Positions 24,428 through 36,568 of a stretch of DNA of 64,000 nucleotides are shown piece after piece. A model generated the notes under the pieces. The model had not been told where the DNA came from, made no database searches, and saw nothing but the letters and a program-made list of their open reading frames with translations. The stretch's first letter is position 1, and the number at the start of each line of letters is the position of its first letter. The position numbers and the translations under genes were made by a program. Source of the stretch: Callipepla californica brunnescens (lineage: Eukaryota > Chordata > Aves > Galliformes > Odontophoridae); NCBI GenBank assembly GCA_023055505.1, contig JALIRH010000006.1, positions 23,967,105-24,031,104 on the forward strand. The letters run 5' to 3'.

Positions 24428-26122
24428 GTGATTTTTCTGCTCATCTTATTTGAGGAGTGAAGGCTAAGGCAAGGTACTAATTCAGAGATATGTTTTAGAG
24501 GTATCTCATTGAATTTGAGTACCCATTTTTTTTGTTTTGTAATTGTTTTTCCTTTCTTGAAAACAAACAAAGAAAAAGAAAAACAAAGATCTGTCAATCT
24601 TTATTGAAAATAATTTCTTAAAAAACATGACTCAATTTTGAAGTCTGCCATAAATGTAAATGGTCTTATGGCCTTGCAGAAACAATCAGGCTTCCTTACT
24701 GTCTCATGAAACGCTAATGTGTCTGTGGATGATAAACCTGAAAAATAGCCACCTGGATTCTGTGGTAATTATAAGAATTATAGTAAGCTATATTCAACCC
24801 ATTCCTCTAAGGAAACATATATTATCTGCAGGAGTATTATATAAGCACACATCTACTGATAATCCTAATTAATTTTTCCCCAGGAGTAGGAAATGTGGAG
24901 AAAAGGGAAACTTATTGCACTGCCATGCCTTTACGCTTGCACTCTGTTCCAAGAATATACAGGAGAGATATATGCAGAGCCTCTGATTTTTCTCAAGGCA
25001 GTAAATTTCTTGCTGTTTGCAGGTTAAGATATTACTTAATAAACAGTAACAGCAAGACTGTGCGTTGATTTCTTTATTCTTTCTATTATTTTGGGGTGGA
25101 AGAAGCAGAGGCAGGAACTTCAGGAAGTTTTTTGTTTTTTTTTTTTTCTGAATTGCTCTAGACATCTTAAAATCTGAAGACCAACTGATCTTAGGAGATA
25201 ATTGTTTCAGGAGAAGAAGTCTTGCATGTATCCCATTCTGTGTGTCAGTCATAGTAAAAGAAATTACATTTATTTATTGTGGAATGATTTCTACAGCTAA
25301 TTCCTTTATTGGAAGATGAGCAGAAACCTGGATTAACAGCATTTTACAACTCCACTGTAAAACAAGATGTGATATTTAAAATAGTGTTTCCATTACTTCA
25401 GGTTATTTACAGGGGAAAAAAAAGGAACTTGGAATTTTTAGGGATCACCTGTCTCAACAAGAAAATACCTATCTGATTTACAGTCTTGAACTGAAAAGAA
25501 CAAAAATTTATTGTCTTGCAGTATGAGACTATTCATGTAAAACATTTCTGAATTTTGAAACACTTGAAGACTATCACCTGCAATGCACTGTTTTTTTTTT
25601 GTTGTTTTTTTTGTTTTTTTTTATTGAAAGTAGAATCAGAGGGAAAAGGCGTAACATTTATTAAAGATAACTCATTGGAAACAATACTTGTAATTTTTTG
25701 ATTAATAAGTTTATTCCTTATTTTAAGCAATAAACTGCAGATGAAAATAAATGATATTTTCTTTAACTTTTTTTGCTTTTTGTGCCTTCCCTACTGAAAA
25801 GGAAAAATTTAAAGATTAGAGATTTTTATCCCTCTTTTTTTTTTTCCTGAGAGATTAAAGAAGCGATTTGATTTAAATAGAAGATAAAATAATTTTTAAT
25901 AGAATTTACATATGTTTGTTTAAAAATATAAAAGCACTATTTCACTAGTTGTAGAATGATCTTCCTTTATTTTCATGTGCATATATTCAGCTCTGACTAT
26001 GGTATTTGCATATGTTTTTGTACTGAATGTCTTTATGCACCTTCTAGAACATGCAAGTATGTCTGTAGATCACACTGTATTAACTATTCCAGGAGTTTCA
26101 CTAAAGGCAGAATATAAAGGTG

Positions 26123-26164
26123 TTTTTTTGGGTTTTTTTTGTTTTTTTTTTTTTTTTTTTTTTT
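26123..26164. repeat. T-rich tract ending in 23 T
   Basis: Runs of 7, 8 and 23 T are separated by G residues. It is a low-complexity homopolymer region, and the longest run starts at 26142. Confidence 0.85.
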
Positions 26165-28565
26165 GCTATGATTTCTCATGTCCAGAACCCCAGAAATCTT
26201 GAGTTGCTCCTTTATAAATCAGCTTGATGAGAACATGCAGTAAATTTTGATAGCTGCATCCTGACAATGGTTGTCCCATATTAGTGTCCCATGACAGCAC
26301 CCAACTTCATCTGCTGCAGACTCTAAATAGTTGATACCTGCTGGAATTCAATATCTGGATGAAAACAGCTGCTGAGTTTGGTCCTGAAGAAAACAAAATG
26401 AAGCATGTGAGGAAAGGCTGACATGTTCTTAACATTTTAAAAATAGTTTTTTCCTTAGTTTAGTGGAATGTTTTATTTCCTGAGTCTGCTTAGATTCTGC
26501 ACTGTTGTTGCTAGATGTTCAAATGGGTATGAGATAAAGTAAGTAATGATATTCTTTAACTGATCAGAATGCTGATGACAGACGTTCCTGAAACCTATTC
26601 AGGTGTCATGGGAATGTTGATCCTTATCTTTCTAGCTTCCAGTTGTACTTCTACTTTTTAAGTCGTTTTAGTAGAAAAATCTAGAAGTCTAATTAGTGCA
26701 AAAGATATTCCAAGAATTCTACTAGTAAAGCAAATTTAACGTGTCACAGATATAACTATTATCCAAAGGATATAAGAAGTTCATTTTTGGTTTGTTGTAC
26801 AGTTGTCTATAAAGTTGTCAAAATTAAGAATTAAGTGGTAAGAAATTTGTATCAGTGAAAGTGTTTAGAAAGAGGCTTGAGGAAGAAGAATCAGTGGGCA
26901 GATACTGAAAAAAAAATGCAAAAGAAAATGTAGGTTTAATCAGCTGATAAAGTAGAAGGAAGGAGATACCGTGTTACTATGGTTTTGACTATTTTACTCA
27001 TTAGGAGGCACTCATATACTTGAAAATCTCACTAGACAGATAAATAGCAACATGGAAATATATACCACTGCATATATTTAAAGAGGAAAAAAGACATTAC
27101 TTAAACTTGAATTTCTATATTGAATAATTTACTTTGTCATCATAAATGAAATGCTTTATTGCCTTGCAGTAAAACTACTGGAGGGATGTGTTGGTAAAAC
27201 CCAGACCCAAGAGAAATGGCTGAAAAATGATCAAAAGCTTAAATTTGATTATTTTTTTTTTCTCAGGTTGTTTTTTTTTACAACTTGTTTTGGTTCCCTG
27301 AATTTCTTATTAGTTTTACAAATGCTGTCATAGATGGTTTTTGGAATTTTCTTCCTCTTCACTCAGTTTAAAGAACGAATAAAACTTTTCCAGAAGCGGG
27401 GAAAGTTTACAAGGCCATAAGTAGCAGGAAGAAAATATCCATTCCTGTAACAGGTCATTGATGAATTTTGACATTTATGAGGTTTTGAAGACAGAAGTCA
27501 TTTGACACTCATCCTATATGGAGATTGTTTAATGTATGTAGGTCTTGACTGCTGAGGCTTTGATGGTGTCAGACTCCTGTGAACTTAGTATCTGAAGTTA
27601 CTTGTATTTTTAACAAATCTGTTGAGATTTGTTAACACAAAGTTCGCATGTAAAGTAGGGAAAAATTGGAATTCTTTTAATTTGATGAACTTATGTAACT
27701 CAGTGTTGTACATGACCAACTTGTATTTGCTTTGTCTTTAATCAATTCATAAAAACAGTCAGTAAGACTTTAATGCTGACTGTGCTCTACTTGGGATAGT
27801 GTTTATTTATTTAGTTAGTTATTTTTTAAATGACTAAAGCCATCCATATATCTCATATCTCAGAGGGAAAAAGAAAAAAAACAACAACATAAGAGTGTAA
27901 GATTGTTCTTGGTAATCTGCATTTCAACCATATGAGATGACCTTTGTTTAATTAAGTGGTGATGACACACACATCATGATGCAAATGTTTGCTCTCAAGT
28001 GACCAAGTTCAAAAAGCTATAACTTTAGTTCAAAGTTTTCTGACAATTATCCTTTTATAAATTGATTGTAATTGAGGTCAGACTAAAGCACATATTATGA
28101 ACAAGATTTGGAGTATTTTGTCTCAAATTAAAAGAATGCAAGATGGCTGGCTTGTACAAGATAGGAAAGGAAAAAGGAAATGAAAGGAAGGGAAAGGGAA
28201 TGGAAAGGATTTAAGCTTAAATGAGTTTCCTATCCCTAATCTGAATACCAATATAGGAGTAATTGAATAAGCACATGATCTCTCTTTTGTATGCCAATAT
28301 AAATGCATTATTTTATAGTTACATTCTGGCATATACATAGAAAACAACAAAACTGACACTGAATTTCAGAAGGGATAACAATTTTTTGATTCATACAGAA
28401 ATTACACTCAAATAAACCTTGTTTCAACTTCAGTGCAGTGTGTTCCAAGGCAGACTGATTGTGTAGCTGATCTGAAAGAAACTGTCAGGGATTTAGAAGT
28501 TTTTGCAAGGGAAGGGTCATATCATTTTTTTTTTCCTAATCTGATTTTGATGTCAGTTATTGCTT

Positions 28566-28586
28566 TGTGTGTGTGTGTGTGTGTGT
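28566..28586. repeat. (TG)n microsatellite
   Basis: About ten perfect TG units in unique sequence. Shorter TG runs occur near 29410-29424 and 40690-40703. Confidence 0.9.
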
Positions 28587-30477
28587 TGTTCTGATTTCTA
28601 GAAATCTGGCATTTCATTGTATGTGAAAGTAGATCTGGTCAAAAACCTTACTTTTCTGAACTGTCTGGGTGAAAATTGCAAGTAGGGCTGTTCTCTTTGA
28701 GTTGACAGAGGAATTTTAATTTCATTCATTGTTAAACAGAGTATTTGTCTTGAATGCAAACAAAGCACTATACTTACTGTAAATATGAAGGGAGACTTTT
28801 TTCAAAACATTCTCCAAAAGCTTAAAGTCATTGATTTTTCTCTCAGCTAAATGTAAGATACAATAATATTGCACAGTTAGCTCTAAAATATCTCTTTTAA
28901 TTTTCCCAAATGAAACAAAAAGTGTTGAGGATTGCTTTTGATAAACTCAGCATACTTACATGTTGTAAAATAAAATATAATTCTTTGTGTGTAATCATAT
29001 AACAGCATATATTAAAAAGTGTATTTCTTGAGAACTGAAAAAAACCCTAAAATTATCTGCATATTTTTACAGATAGAGTTGCTGCTATTTTTTTCAGCAT
29101 TTGAAGGAGCTACCTTCAGTGAAGGTCATTCTCTTGCAGGGATTTAAAAAAAAGTATCCTTTTACATTTTGCATACATGAATAAAAGGATTTAAATATGT
29201 AATTCAGCTTTAAGATAGGGAATCATAAGAAGTGGTTTTGTAATTGAGTGCTGAAGGACAGTGAAATAGTTGTTACAGATAACATTTTAAAGTGAATTCA
29301 TTCTAAGCTTCAACTGCTACTCCTAACTTTCTTCCTCTCAAAGTCTTTAGAAGTTTTTTGGGAAGGTGTAGTCTCCTGACATCTTTGCTATTTAATATTG
29401 CATAGCAGTTTGTGTGTGTGTGTATATTTACATATTTTTGGTAGGAAAAGTTTGGAGAGAAGTTGCTGTCTTTGAAGGTTGAAAATAATCGTGTAGCATT
29501 GTTTTTTTTCTACGAATGGAAAATGCGAGTGACAGAAAGTGAAATTTGTTTTGTTACTGCAAAGAGAAACATGTTAAAGTGATCTGATGAGAACTGATTT
29601 TGATTTGACAGGATTCTCAGCCATTTAAAGCTGCCTTCCTCAAATGAGCACTATACAGGAGTATTTAGCTTTGTTCATACTTTCTTTGCACTGGGAATTT
29701 AATTGCTGTTATCTCAGTGGAAATTTCGCTGGTTTGAGAGTTAGCATTTTGGTAAGAATTGTGCAGTGAGAGAAATTTATAGAGATGAATACTACATGAA
29801 TGCTTGGAGTTATCAGCAGGCAGTGTCTTTTGCCTGTTTATGATGTGCCTTTCCCATGTGTCCATGCCAGGAGCTGCTGATTTAATGAAAAGTGGATTTC
29901 TACTCTAAAACCGGGTGAACACTTTTGTGGTTGTCTTATCATGGGTAAGACTGCTTGAGAGGCAGAACAAACTGAAAGTGTTTATAGTTGACATCTATTC
30001 CCAAGGAACACTATAGAGTAAAAATAAGCAGGCCAGGAGCATTGCAGTAGAAGTTGTAATTAAGAGCAACCCTCCCATATAATTAGATTGTTTAACTGTG
30101 TGAGAAAATCTACAAAAGGCAGAAGACAGAACTTATCTTTAGGACTAAAATGCTAAGCGTTTAAGAAAAGGGGTTTGAGAAAGAGTCTAGTGGCATTTTA
30201 TGTTACTTTAGTTTGATAAAGGAGGATACTAACTAAATAGCCAGTGGGGCTCCTTGTGATTCTTTTTTCTTACTTCTGGAATCACCAAACCATGCTAAGA
30301 ATGAGTCAGACCATACAAAATTAGTAAGCATCATTTTAATATCTCTTGTTTGCTCCCAGTTGGTTTACTATCTAGTGACTGAAAGGCAAAGCAACTAAAA
30401 ACCCTGTTCCTTTTAATGCTTAGGTACAAGAAGCTTTAAACAAAAATTGTCACAAAGGAGAGCAATTGTAAAAAAAT

Positions 30478-30482
<5 letters not shown>

Positions 30483-30528
<46 letters not shown>
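30483..30528. repeat. (AT)n microsatellite, about 23 units
   Basis: A perfect alternating AT run followed by an A-rich stretch to about 30548. This is the longest perfect dinucleotide repeat in the window. It would extrude readily as a hairpin and is likely to vary in length between individuals. Confidence 0.9.
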
Positions 30529-30533
<5 letters not shown>

Positions 30534-30829
30534 AAAAATAAAAAAAATAGTTTGGCAAGCATTTTGCTTGAAACATTTGCTATATCCTGGTTCTGAAGAA
30601 AATCAAGTCTTTATGCATATCTTTTGTGAACGTATTATCAACAGAAGGACATCGGTTCAAAATAATAGTGTCAGTTATCTTTAAAAGCAAAAATATATAT
30701 TTCTATATGCATTTTTGTAAAGTAGTGCCATACATTACTTAATATTGTATTTCAGTTTTAAGTATGATCTGCTGTGGTGTATTAAATATGTTCCTCTTCT
30801 TTCCTCAGTTCCATTTTTACTATAGCTGA

Positions 30830-31135
30830 CCAGATGCTTCAAGTAATTATACGTCTAACACAGACAAAGACAAGTTACACTGATAAACGGGTGATCCTAT
30901 CACTCCTTGTCTCTAAAGGACCGTCAAGACATTGGTTGATAGATTGGAGCCGATCTAAAAAAAAAATAAAAAATCCTGTCCTCTGTAATTTATAAACCTG
31001 GACATTTGGTATTAATCTACTTTCTGCAAAATGAACTAATCCCAACTTTTGGGAAGATGTCCACGTTAAACAGAGAGATACTCTGTGGGAGCCACAATGC
31101 ACAGTTACAGTCAACTTGGGTTCAAGTCCAAACAC
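30830..31135. promoter_or_regulatory. candidate conserved non-coding element
   Basis: Unique sequence with several CpGs (about 30852, 30888, 30922, 30951, 31063), which is more than neighbouring DNA shows. It has no repeat similarity and no coding potential (the 86-codon minus-strand frame is interrupted in composition by a Phe/Lys run). The call is by texture only. Confidence 0.2.
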
Positions 31136-32877
31136 TAAATGTTCCTTATCCAGCTAAAAGGGAGAGTTTTTAAGAAATTCTGTAATATTTTCCTCCAATA
31201 ATTTCCACATGTACTTTTTGTAAGAGTAAACATTAGCTGTTGCTATGCTCTGATTTTATTTTAACCTGAACTGTATTTACTATACCTAAGGATAATTCAC
31301 ATAGAGCAAAGAGCCCTAATATTTGTATTTTAGAATAAATATTATGAATATCTCTCTCAGGGGAAGAAAATGTTTAGATAACCTGCCTTTCACACAGAAA
31401 AACTGGCTGCTGAGCCTTCAAGTCAGCAATTCTTTGCTATCTTTCTAACTGAAAGACGGTACTACATATGAAAATTCAGTGCCTCCTGGCCATACTTAAG
31501 AAACTCTATTTCTTTGTGAAAGAAGGAGAACGTATGGAAGCTGTAAATAAATTATGATTGCCAAAGATCAGAGGAATTTTTACAGAAGACCAAAGCAACT
31601 TAAGCTCATTCTTTGATACAAAACTTTAATAATTCAACACAGTGGTAATTTCAGTATTGCTAGAATTCTGAACAATTGATCTGGTCTCCAGGTTGTTAGT
31701 AGATGATTAACAATTGTTTTAAGTCATTAGCAGCTGATTTCTGCAAAAGTCATAATTTACTGTGTTTAATTTAAGCAATGTGTCTGTCTGCCTTTCTAAG
31801 CGATCCTCCCTGGCAACCTCTGTGAAAATATCATAGTGCTCATTTGATGAGGACATGCTATTTATTCCTTTAACAAATGTTTTGTACTCAGACGTCAAAG
31901 GCAATGACTCTGATACACCCTTAAAAAAATACCATGCTGGATAACTAGAATACATACATAGTCATTGAGGGAAGGCTCATCCACTTTAAAAAACACAAAG
32001 ATTTTGTTCAGGTGTTAGTGGGGACTCACAGCACCTCACTTCAAACAACAAATGTAGGTTATGAAACAGGGATGCTGATTTCTGCTATGCAGAATGACTT
32101 TTTTTTTTCTTCTATGCTTATCTGCCAGGTCTCAGCATTGTGTTTGCTGTGCTGGAGAGAATCCTTCTCCTGCTGGTATGCACCTCACACATTTGCAACC
32201 CCAGCACCACTCATGCCAATGCACAGAGCACAGCTGGCCCCTTATAATGGAGCAGGAGAAAGTACATGGCATTTCATAAAACCACTAGTGAGCACTTCCT
32301 AGGGGAGTTCAAAAACCAGGGAGCTGAAACCTGCTTTCAGTGGTTTAACATCATTCTCTCCTCTGTGATGGAGCTCAGATAAACTCTACACTCTTCTCAG
32401 GCAATCACCCTGCTGCTAGTGTGTCTGTGTCTTAAGAACAGCCAGGAGGGCCTCACACAATGGAAGCACATTCGAGAATGTTATGTGTATGAGGTGAGTA
32501 AACAGTTTGAAGCGATCAAGCTTTCATGTAAGAACTCAACAGTAATACTCAATTCATAGTGCTATTAAAGCAAAATGTTGAACCAGGGAAGTCAGTTGCA
32601 CTTAACAATCCGGTCATCCTTTGATAATGTTATTTTTGTTGTTTTTATTTTTCTTTAGTTGGTTTAAAAATTATAACACTGTTGAAGCCAGCAGAGTACC
32701 TGACTTGTAGTAGCTGAAGATCTGGCCCTAAGATTATGACCTTATATCTCTACTGAAACACATTTCTCTTTTTCATTTAGTTACCTAATGCTAATAATAG
32801 TATGCATTTTTTTTAATAACTAACATGTAGACAAGTGTACTTTTATTAAAAGTAGTCAAATTCTCATTGCTTGTTTC
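31136..32877. other. unique sequence, no supported gene
   Basis: This holds a GC-richer stretch at about 32130-32480 with a strong splice-donor-like string (gag|gtgagt, 32491-32499) but no frame that looks like protein. A spliced non-coding RNA exon is possible but unsupported. The rest is AT-rich unique DNA. Confidence 0.4.
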
Positions 32878-32940
32878 AAAAAGAAAAAAAAAGAAAGGAA
32901 GTAAAGGAAGAGAGAAGGAAAGAATGAAAGAAAGAACAAA
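32878..32940. repeat. purine-rich (GA/GAAA) low-complexity run
   Basis: About 60 bases are almost entirely A and G, arranged as AAAG, GGAAG and GAAAG units. It is a polypurine tract of degenerate simple-repeat origin. Confidence 0.85.
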
Positions 32941-33289
32941 CAGTAGTAAGCTGGCAAAACAGTGAACTTCCAGATGTACATTAGTTTATTTTCAGGCAGA
33001 GCCAGTTAGCATATTTCTGTTCTGGCATGTGCATTCATCTTCTGAACAGGGTGGAAATTCAACATAATGAGTACCTGATCATCCATTACTAATGAGCCAG
33101 ATATGCCCTGTTATTTAATTTGCTTTTTCATAATTTCATACACTATATATTGCGCTTAACACTATACCAATCAGTCTAATGGAGAAAGCTTGTCTTCATC
33201 CTTTTCTCTGTCTCTGCTAGTAAATGGATTTAGAAAAAGAAATGCAGTCTATTATTCAAAGATGGTTTCTAAGATGGTTCACAACAGGT

Positions 33290-33570
33290 TAATGAATGAT
33301 ATCTCATATTAGACCAATCATATTAATAACAGAGCAGAGCACATGAGGGTCATAGTGCTAATTGCATAGGAGGTCCAGCCAGAAGGCATCTTTATCTTAG
33401 GATTCAAGACGCACCAAGTTTGACTAATCACCCACAGCATGTTTGCAATTAAAATAACACTGTATTAACCCTGCCAATGTGAGGTATCAATATTTTATGT
33501 GTGGCTTGACAGTTCTAAGCTGAACATTTGTGGTGCTTGATATCGTGCTCACATTGAAAGCTTGCAGCTC
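33290..33570. promoter_or_regulatory. candidate conserved non-coding element
   Basis: Unique sequence with closely packed factor-like sites: 'accaatcatattaataa' (about 33313), 'gtgctaattgcat' (about 33354, octamer/homeodomain-like), 'tttatctta' (about 33391, GATA-like), 'gactaatcaccc' (about 33421), 'gcaattaaaat' (about 33446) and 'cttgacag' (about 33505, TALE-type TGACAG). It has no simple repeats, transposon similarity or reading frame. The call is by texture only. Confidence 0.3.
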
Positions 33571-34725
33571 ATTCTTTGCTTTAGACTGCAATGGAGGAAG
33601 TTACACAGGGAAAAAATCAAACAAGATTTTCCTGTAGATTTTTTTTTCTATTATTTTTCAGGAAGGTATTAACATCTTCAAAAAGAAGGATTTTGCAACT
33701 TAGGTTGCTTTATACATTAGAACACAAAATCCAGGCTCTTTTTAAAGTGTTGAATGAAATCCCATTGAAATCAGTGGAAAGATTCCTCTGATTACAGTAG
33801 TTTTTATCTCCACTCTGAACTGAGAGAAATGGAAAGCAGTATTTTATTTTAGTATGAATGTCGGACAGAAATTTTCAGGATATGTACAATGCATGTTAAA
33901 TTAGCAACAGTTTCATGTACAATGCAGATCTTCACCTGATTATGTTATTCCAGATCATATATCCAGAATCACTGTGTAACTTTCTAGGCTTTCTTTAGTA
34001 GAAGCATTATATGTGAGAGACAGGTGCTTTATTTATTTACTTAGTTTTTTGAATTCCACTAAGGTTGTTACAAAACAAAATAAAAACTGCAGGACTCTTT
34101 CTGTTAACAGTAAAACAGCACTTGCTTCTTTGTTACTTCTCAGATGTTTTATAAAGTTTTTGGCCAAAGGGTTGTTTTTTATTATTATTTTCTATTCTTG
34201 TTGGTAGCCTGAACACTTTCAATTGTTTGTCAGTCGATGGTCTATACATAATGGGTACAATTCATATCTGGGTCAGACCTTCCAGTTCAGTACAATAGTT
34301 TAGCTCCCTAGAGCTGAGATTTTTTTCATGTAATAGATTTGTAAAGAACTGAAATGATGCCAAGTAGACTTAAATGCTTTTCTTCAACTTTTGCAAACAG
34401 TTCTGATTCAGCTTGGATCTTCTGCAGTCAAAATTATAAAAGGTTATTTCAAGTTTTAAGGAATGTATTGAGACAGATCTGTGAGACAAAACTAGTAACA
34501 GATTTTCCTGTTAGGTCCCTATATCTACCTGTTTTAGAAATGCCTTACTGAAGATCTCTGCACTTCTAAATATAATCAAGGTTTGTAAACCACACATATA
34601 TTATGGTATTTTTTAAGATACACCATAATATATATATAATATAAAATTAGTGAATGTAATAGTTAAAAAAAATTTCATTTTGTGCAGACATTTTGAAAAC
34701 CACATGCTCTTCTCTTGCTCCTTCT
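33571..34725. other. unique AT-rich sequence, no supported gene
   Basis: A short hairpin with 12-bp perfect arms lies at 34596-34607 and 34622-34633, flanked by AT repeats. No coding or repeat content was otherwise recognised. Confidence 0.5.
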
Positions 34726-35187
34726 TCAGACTGTCACAGAATAAAATTTGAAACTATGAATCTTCAAAGGACTATGGTAATATCTGTCCAGACAGGTAAA
34801 GATTTCATTCCTTAGGCAGATATCTATTAAATCTTCATGTTTCCACAAGGAAAAAGATGCAGTGAAAGACAGATGGAATTCAACAGGTTTGAAAAATGTG
34901 CTGGCCAGGTTGGGCACCCAGACCCCAAAACAGGACAGAAAGGGAATTCTGAGAATACAGAGGGCAGTTCTGATCATGTTTTCCGTCATCAGATATCTAA
35001 CTTCAAGCAGGTCCTCATCAGCAGGGCCTGGTTCTTTTTCAGACAGGTCTTTGTGTGCTTTGGCAGTGTAGAAATTCTTGCAATCATTAGTTTCAGAAGG
35101 ATGTGAAGAAGTTTTCGTATAGGAAGTTTTACATAGCATATATACATATACATACAAATATTTATTGTATATTTTATATATATACAT
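34726..35187 (-). other. locally GC-richer patch with overlapping open frames, unidentified
   Basis: The minus strand is open for 153 codons (35187 to 34726). Two shorter plus-strand frames cover 34837-35106 and 34862-35071. The central part of the minus-strand frame has balanced composition ('KAHKDLSEKEPGPADEDLLE' reads as plausible protein), while both ends are low-complexity Tyr/Lys-rich or AT-derived. I recognise no domain, signal peptide or family. It may be a diverged pseudogene, an exon of an unknown transcript, or chance openness caused by fewer A/T-rich stops. Nothing in the neighbourhood supports a gene model. Confidence 0.2.
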
Positions 35188-35195
35188 ATAGTCCT
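35136..35195. repeat. AT-rich imperfect dinucleotide repeat
   Basis: A run of TATACATATA-type units, low complexity, next to the open patch ending at 35187. The first residues of that minus-strand frame come from this run. Confidence 0.8.
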
Positions 35196-35856
35196 ATATA
35201 CTTAAGCAGGCTAGATGGATTCAGAGACTTCATGTCCACCCAAAGATAAGCACTCTTGACACCCTCTCAGATACAGTCTTGTGTTATGAAACTGAGGAGA
35301 AGCTCTGATCTTGTCTTTGTCAATCCACGCTAAACAGCCAAAGAATTAGCACCAGATCAGCACCCTGAGAGAAGTGTTTGTCCTTATGTTCTTCCTCCAA
35401 AGATCTGCTGCCTTGTTGTAGTTGCAAGCCACAATAGCAGCAAAGAATAAATTATTCTACTAGGGAATAAGTGTTTCAAGAAAATGTGGAGAATCCAGAA
35501 CTATATGCAGTTCATACAAATTAGTTCATGCAGACACTTCCTTGTGAAGGTTGGTGAGATTTTTTGGTTTGTGGGATGGGGGAGAAGGGGTATTATTTTA
35601 TACGATTTGGTCTAGATTTTTTTCCTTTTCTGTTTCAATAAATATTTTGTTAAATTGCAAAAAATAAAGACAAATATAGTTTATTCTTGCATTCCAAGGC
35701 TATAAGAGAGTGTAAAAATAATGGAACTAGGATAGTTTTTCTTTCTATTTCTAGGCATATTTTGTTTTTCTTGCTAATCAGATTAGTTTTCTAATCTGAT
35801 TTCTTTTAGTTTTCTTTCAGATTAGTTTTTTAGGGAGGAATAATTGCATTCACTAG

Positions 35857-36492
35857 TACAGGCTGGGGGATGACCTGCTGGAGAGGAGTTCTGTAGAGAG
35901 GGACCTGGGTGTCCTGGTGGACAACAGGTTGACCATGAGCCAGCAGTGTGCTCTTATGGCTAAGAGGGCCAAAGGCATTCTGGGATGCATTAAAAAGAGT
36001 ATGGCCAGCAGGTCAAGGGAGGTGATCCTCCCCCTCTACTCTGCCCTGGTGAGGCCTCATCTGGAGTACAGTGTCCAGTTCTGGGCTCCCCAGTATAAAA
36101 ACATCAGGGATCTCTTGGAAAGAGTCCAGTGCAGGGCCACAGAGATGGTGAAGGGCCTGGAGGATCTCCCCTATGAAGAAAGGCTAAGTGAACTAGGTCT
36201 CTTTAGCCTTGAGAAAAGAAGACTGAGAGGGGATCTGATCCAGGTTTATAAATATCTGAGGTGTGGGGGACAAAGTGGCGAGGCCAGGCTCTTTTCAGAA
36301 GTGTGTGGAGACAGGACAAAGGGAAACAGACAGAAACTGCAGCACAGGAGGTTCTGCATGAATGTGCGCAAGAACTTCATTATGGTGAGGGTGACGGAGC
36401 ACTGGCACAGGCTGCCCAGAGGGGTTGTGGAATCTTCTTCTCTGGAGATATTCAAGAACTGGCTGGACGCCTACCTGTGCGACCTGGTGTAG
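35857..36492 (+). pseudogene. CR1 ORF2 C-terminal fragment (reverse transcriptase 3' region)
   Basis: The frame is open from about 35857 to a TAG at 36490-36492, about 211 codons, with no internal stop. It contains the conserved CR1 end-of-ORF2 blocks in order: '[19 protein letters not shown]', '[20 protein letters not shown]', '[20 protein letters not shown]', '[16 protein letters not shown]' and a terminal 'LCDLV'. Full-length CR1 ORF2 encodes an apurinic endonuclease followed by a reverse transcriptase; here the endonuclease and the catalytic polymerase motifs are gone, so no activity is expected. There is no ATG at the fragment start and none is expected, since the copy is 5'-truncated. 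The intact frame suggests a fairly recent insertion or chance preservation. Confidence 0.9.
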
Positions 36493-36568
36493 GGAACCTA
36501 CTTTGGCAGGGGAGTTGGACTCAATGATCTCTTGAGGTCCCTTCCAACCCCTATGATCCTATTATTCG
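35857..36568 (+). mobile_element. CR1 LINE, 5'-truncated but well-preserved 3' part
   Basis: About 710 bp of CR1 in sense orientation: the C-terminal part of ORF2 followed by a short 3' UTR ('ggcaggggagttggactcaatgatct', 'gaggtcccttccaacccctatgatcctattattc'). It is the least decayed CR1 in the window because the ORF2 frame stays open from the truncation point to its natural stop. A short hairpin (35776-35801) lies about 55 bp before the truncation point. It is autonomously inactive because the endonuclease and most of the polymerase are missing. Confidence 0.93.

Larger units (their letters stand above)
22461..30482. other. gene-free AT-rich sequence with simple repeats
   Basis: A perfect 24-bp palindrome lies at 22821-22844 and T/A runs at about 22606-22618, 23148-23158 and 25130-25147. 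T-rich runs with single G breaks lie at about 25588-25622, and a purine run at about 28160-28212. Reading frames up to 127 codons exist (minus strand 24869-25252) but have random-looking composition with poly-Lys. No gene or CR1 copy is recognised across these 8 kb, a long repeat-poor interval. Confidence 0.5.

Noticed and set aside
24869..25252. 127-codon minus-strand open frame
   Set aside because: It contains poly-Lys from a T tract and has random-looking composition with no recognisable motif.
34596..34633. Hairpin with 12-bp perfect arms, considered as a microRNA precursor
   Set aside because: The stem is short, AT-only apart from two GC pairs, and continues into AT repeats; it is probably low-complexity palindromy.
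35776..35801. 11-bp inverted repeat with 4-nt loop just upstream of a CR1, considered as a terminator or insertion hot spot
   Set aside because: It is a short AT-rich hairpin about 55 bp from the CR1 edge; no mechanism links it to CR1 integration.
36246..36527. Additional frames on both strands within the 36 kb CR1
   Set aside because: These are shadows of the CR1 ORF2 C-terminal frame in other registers.
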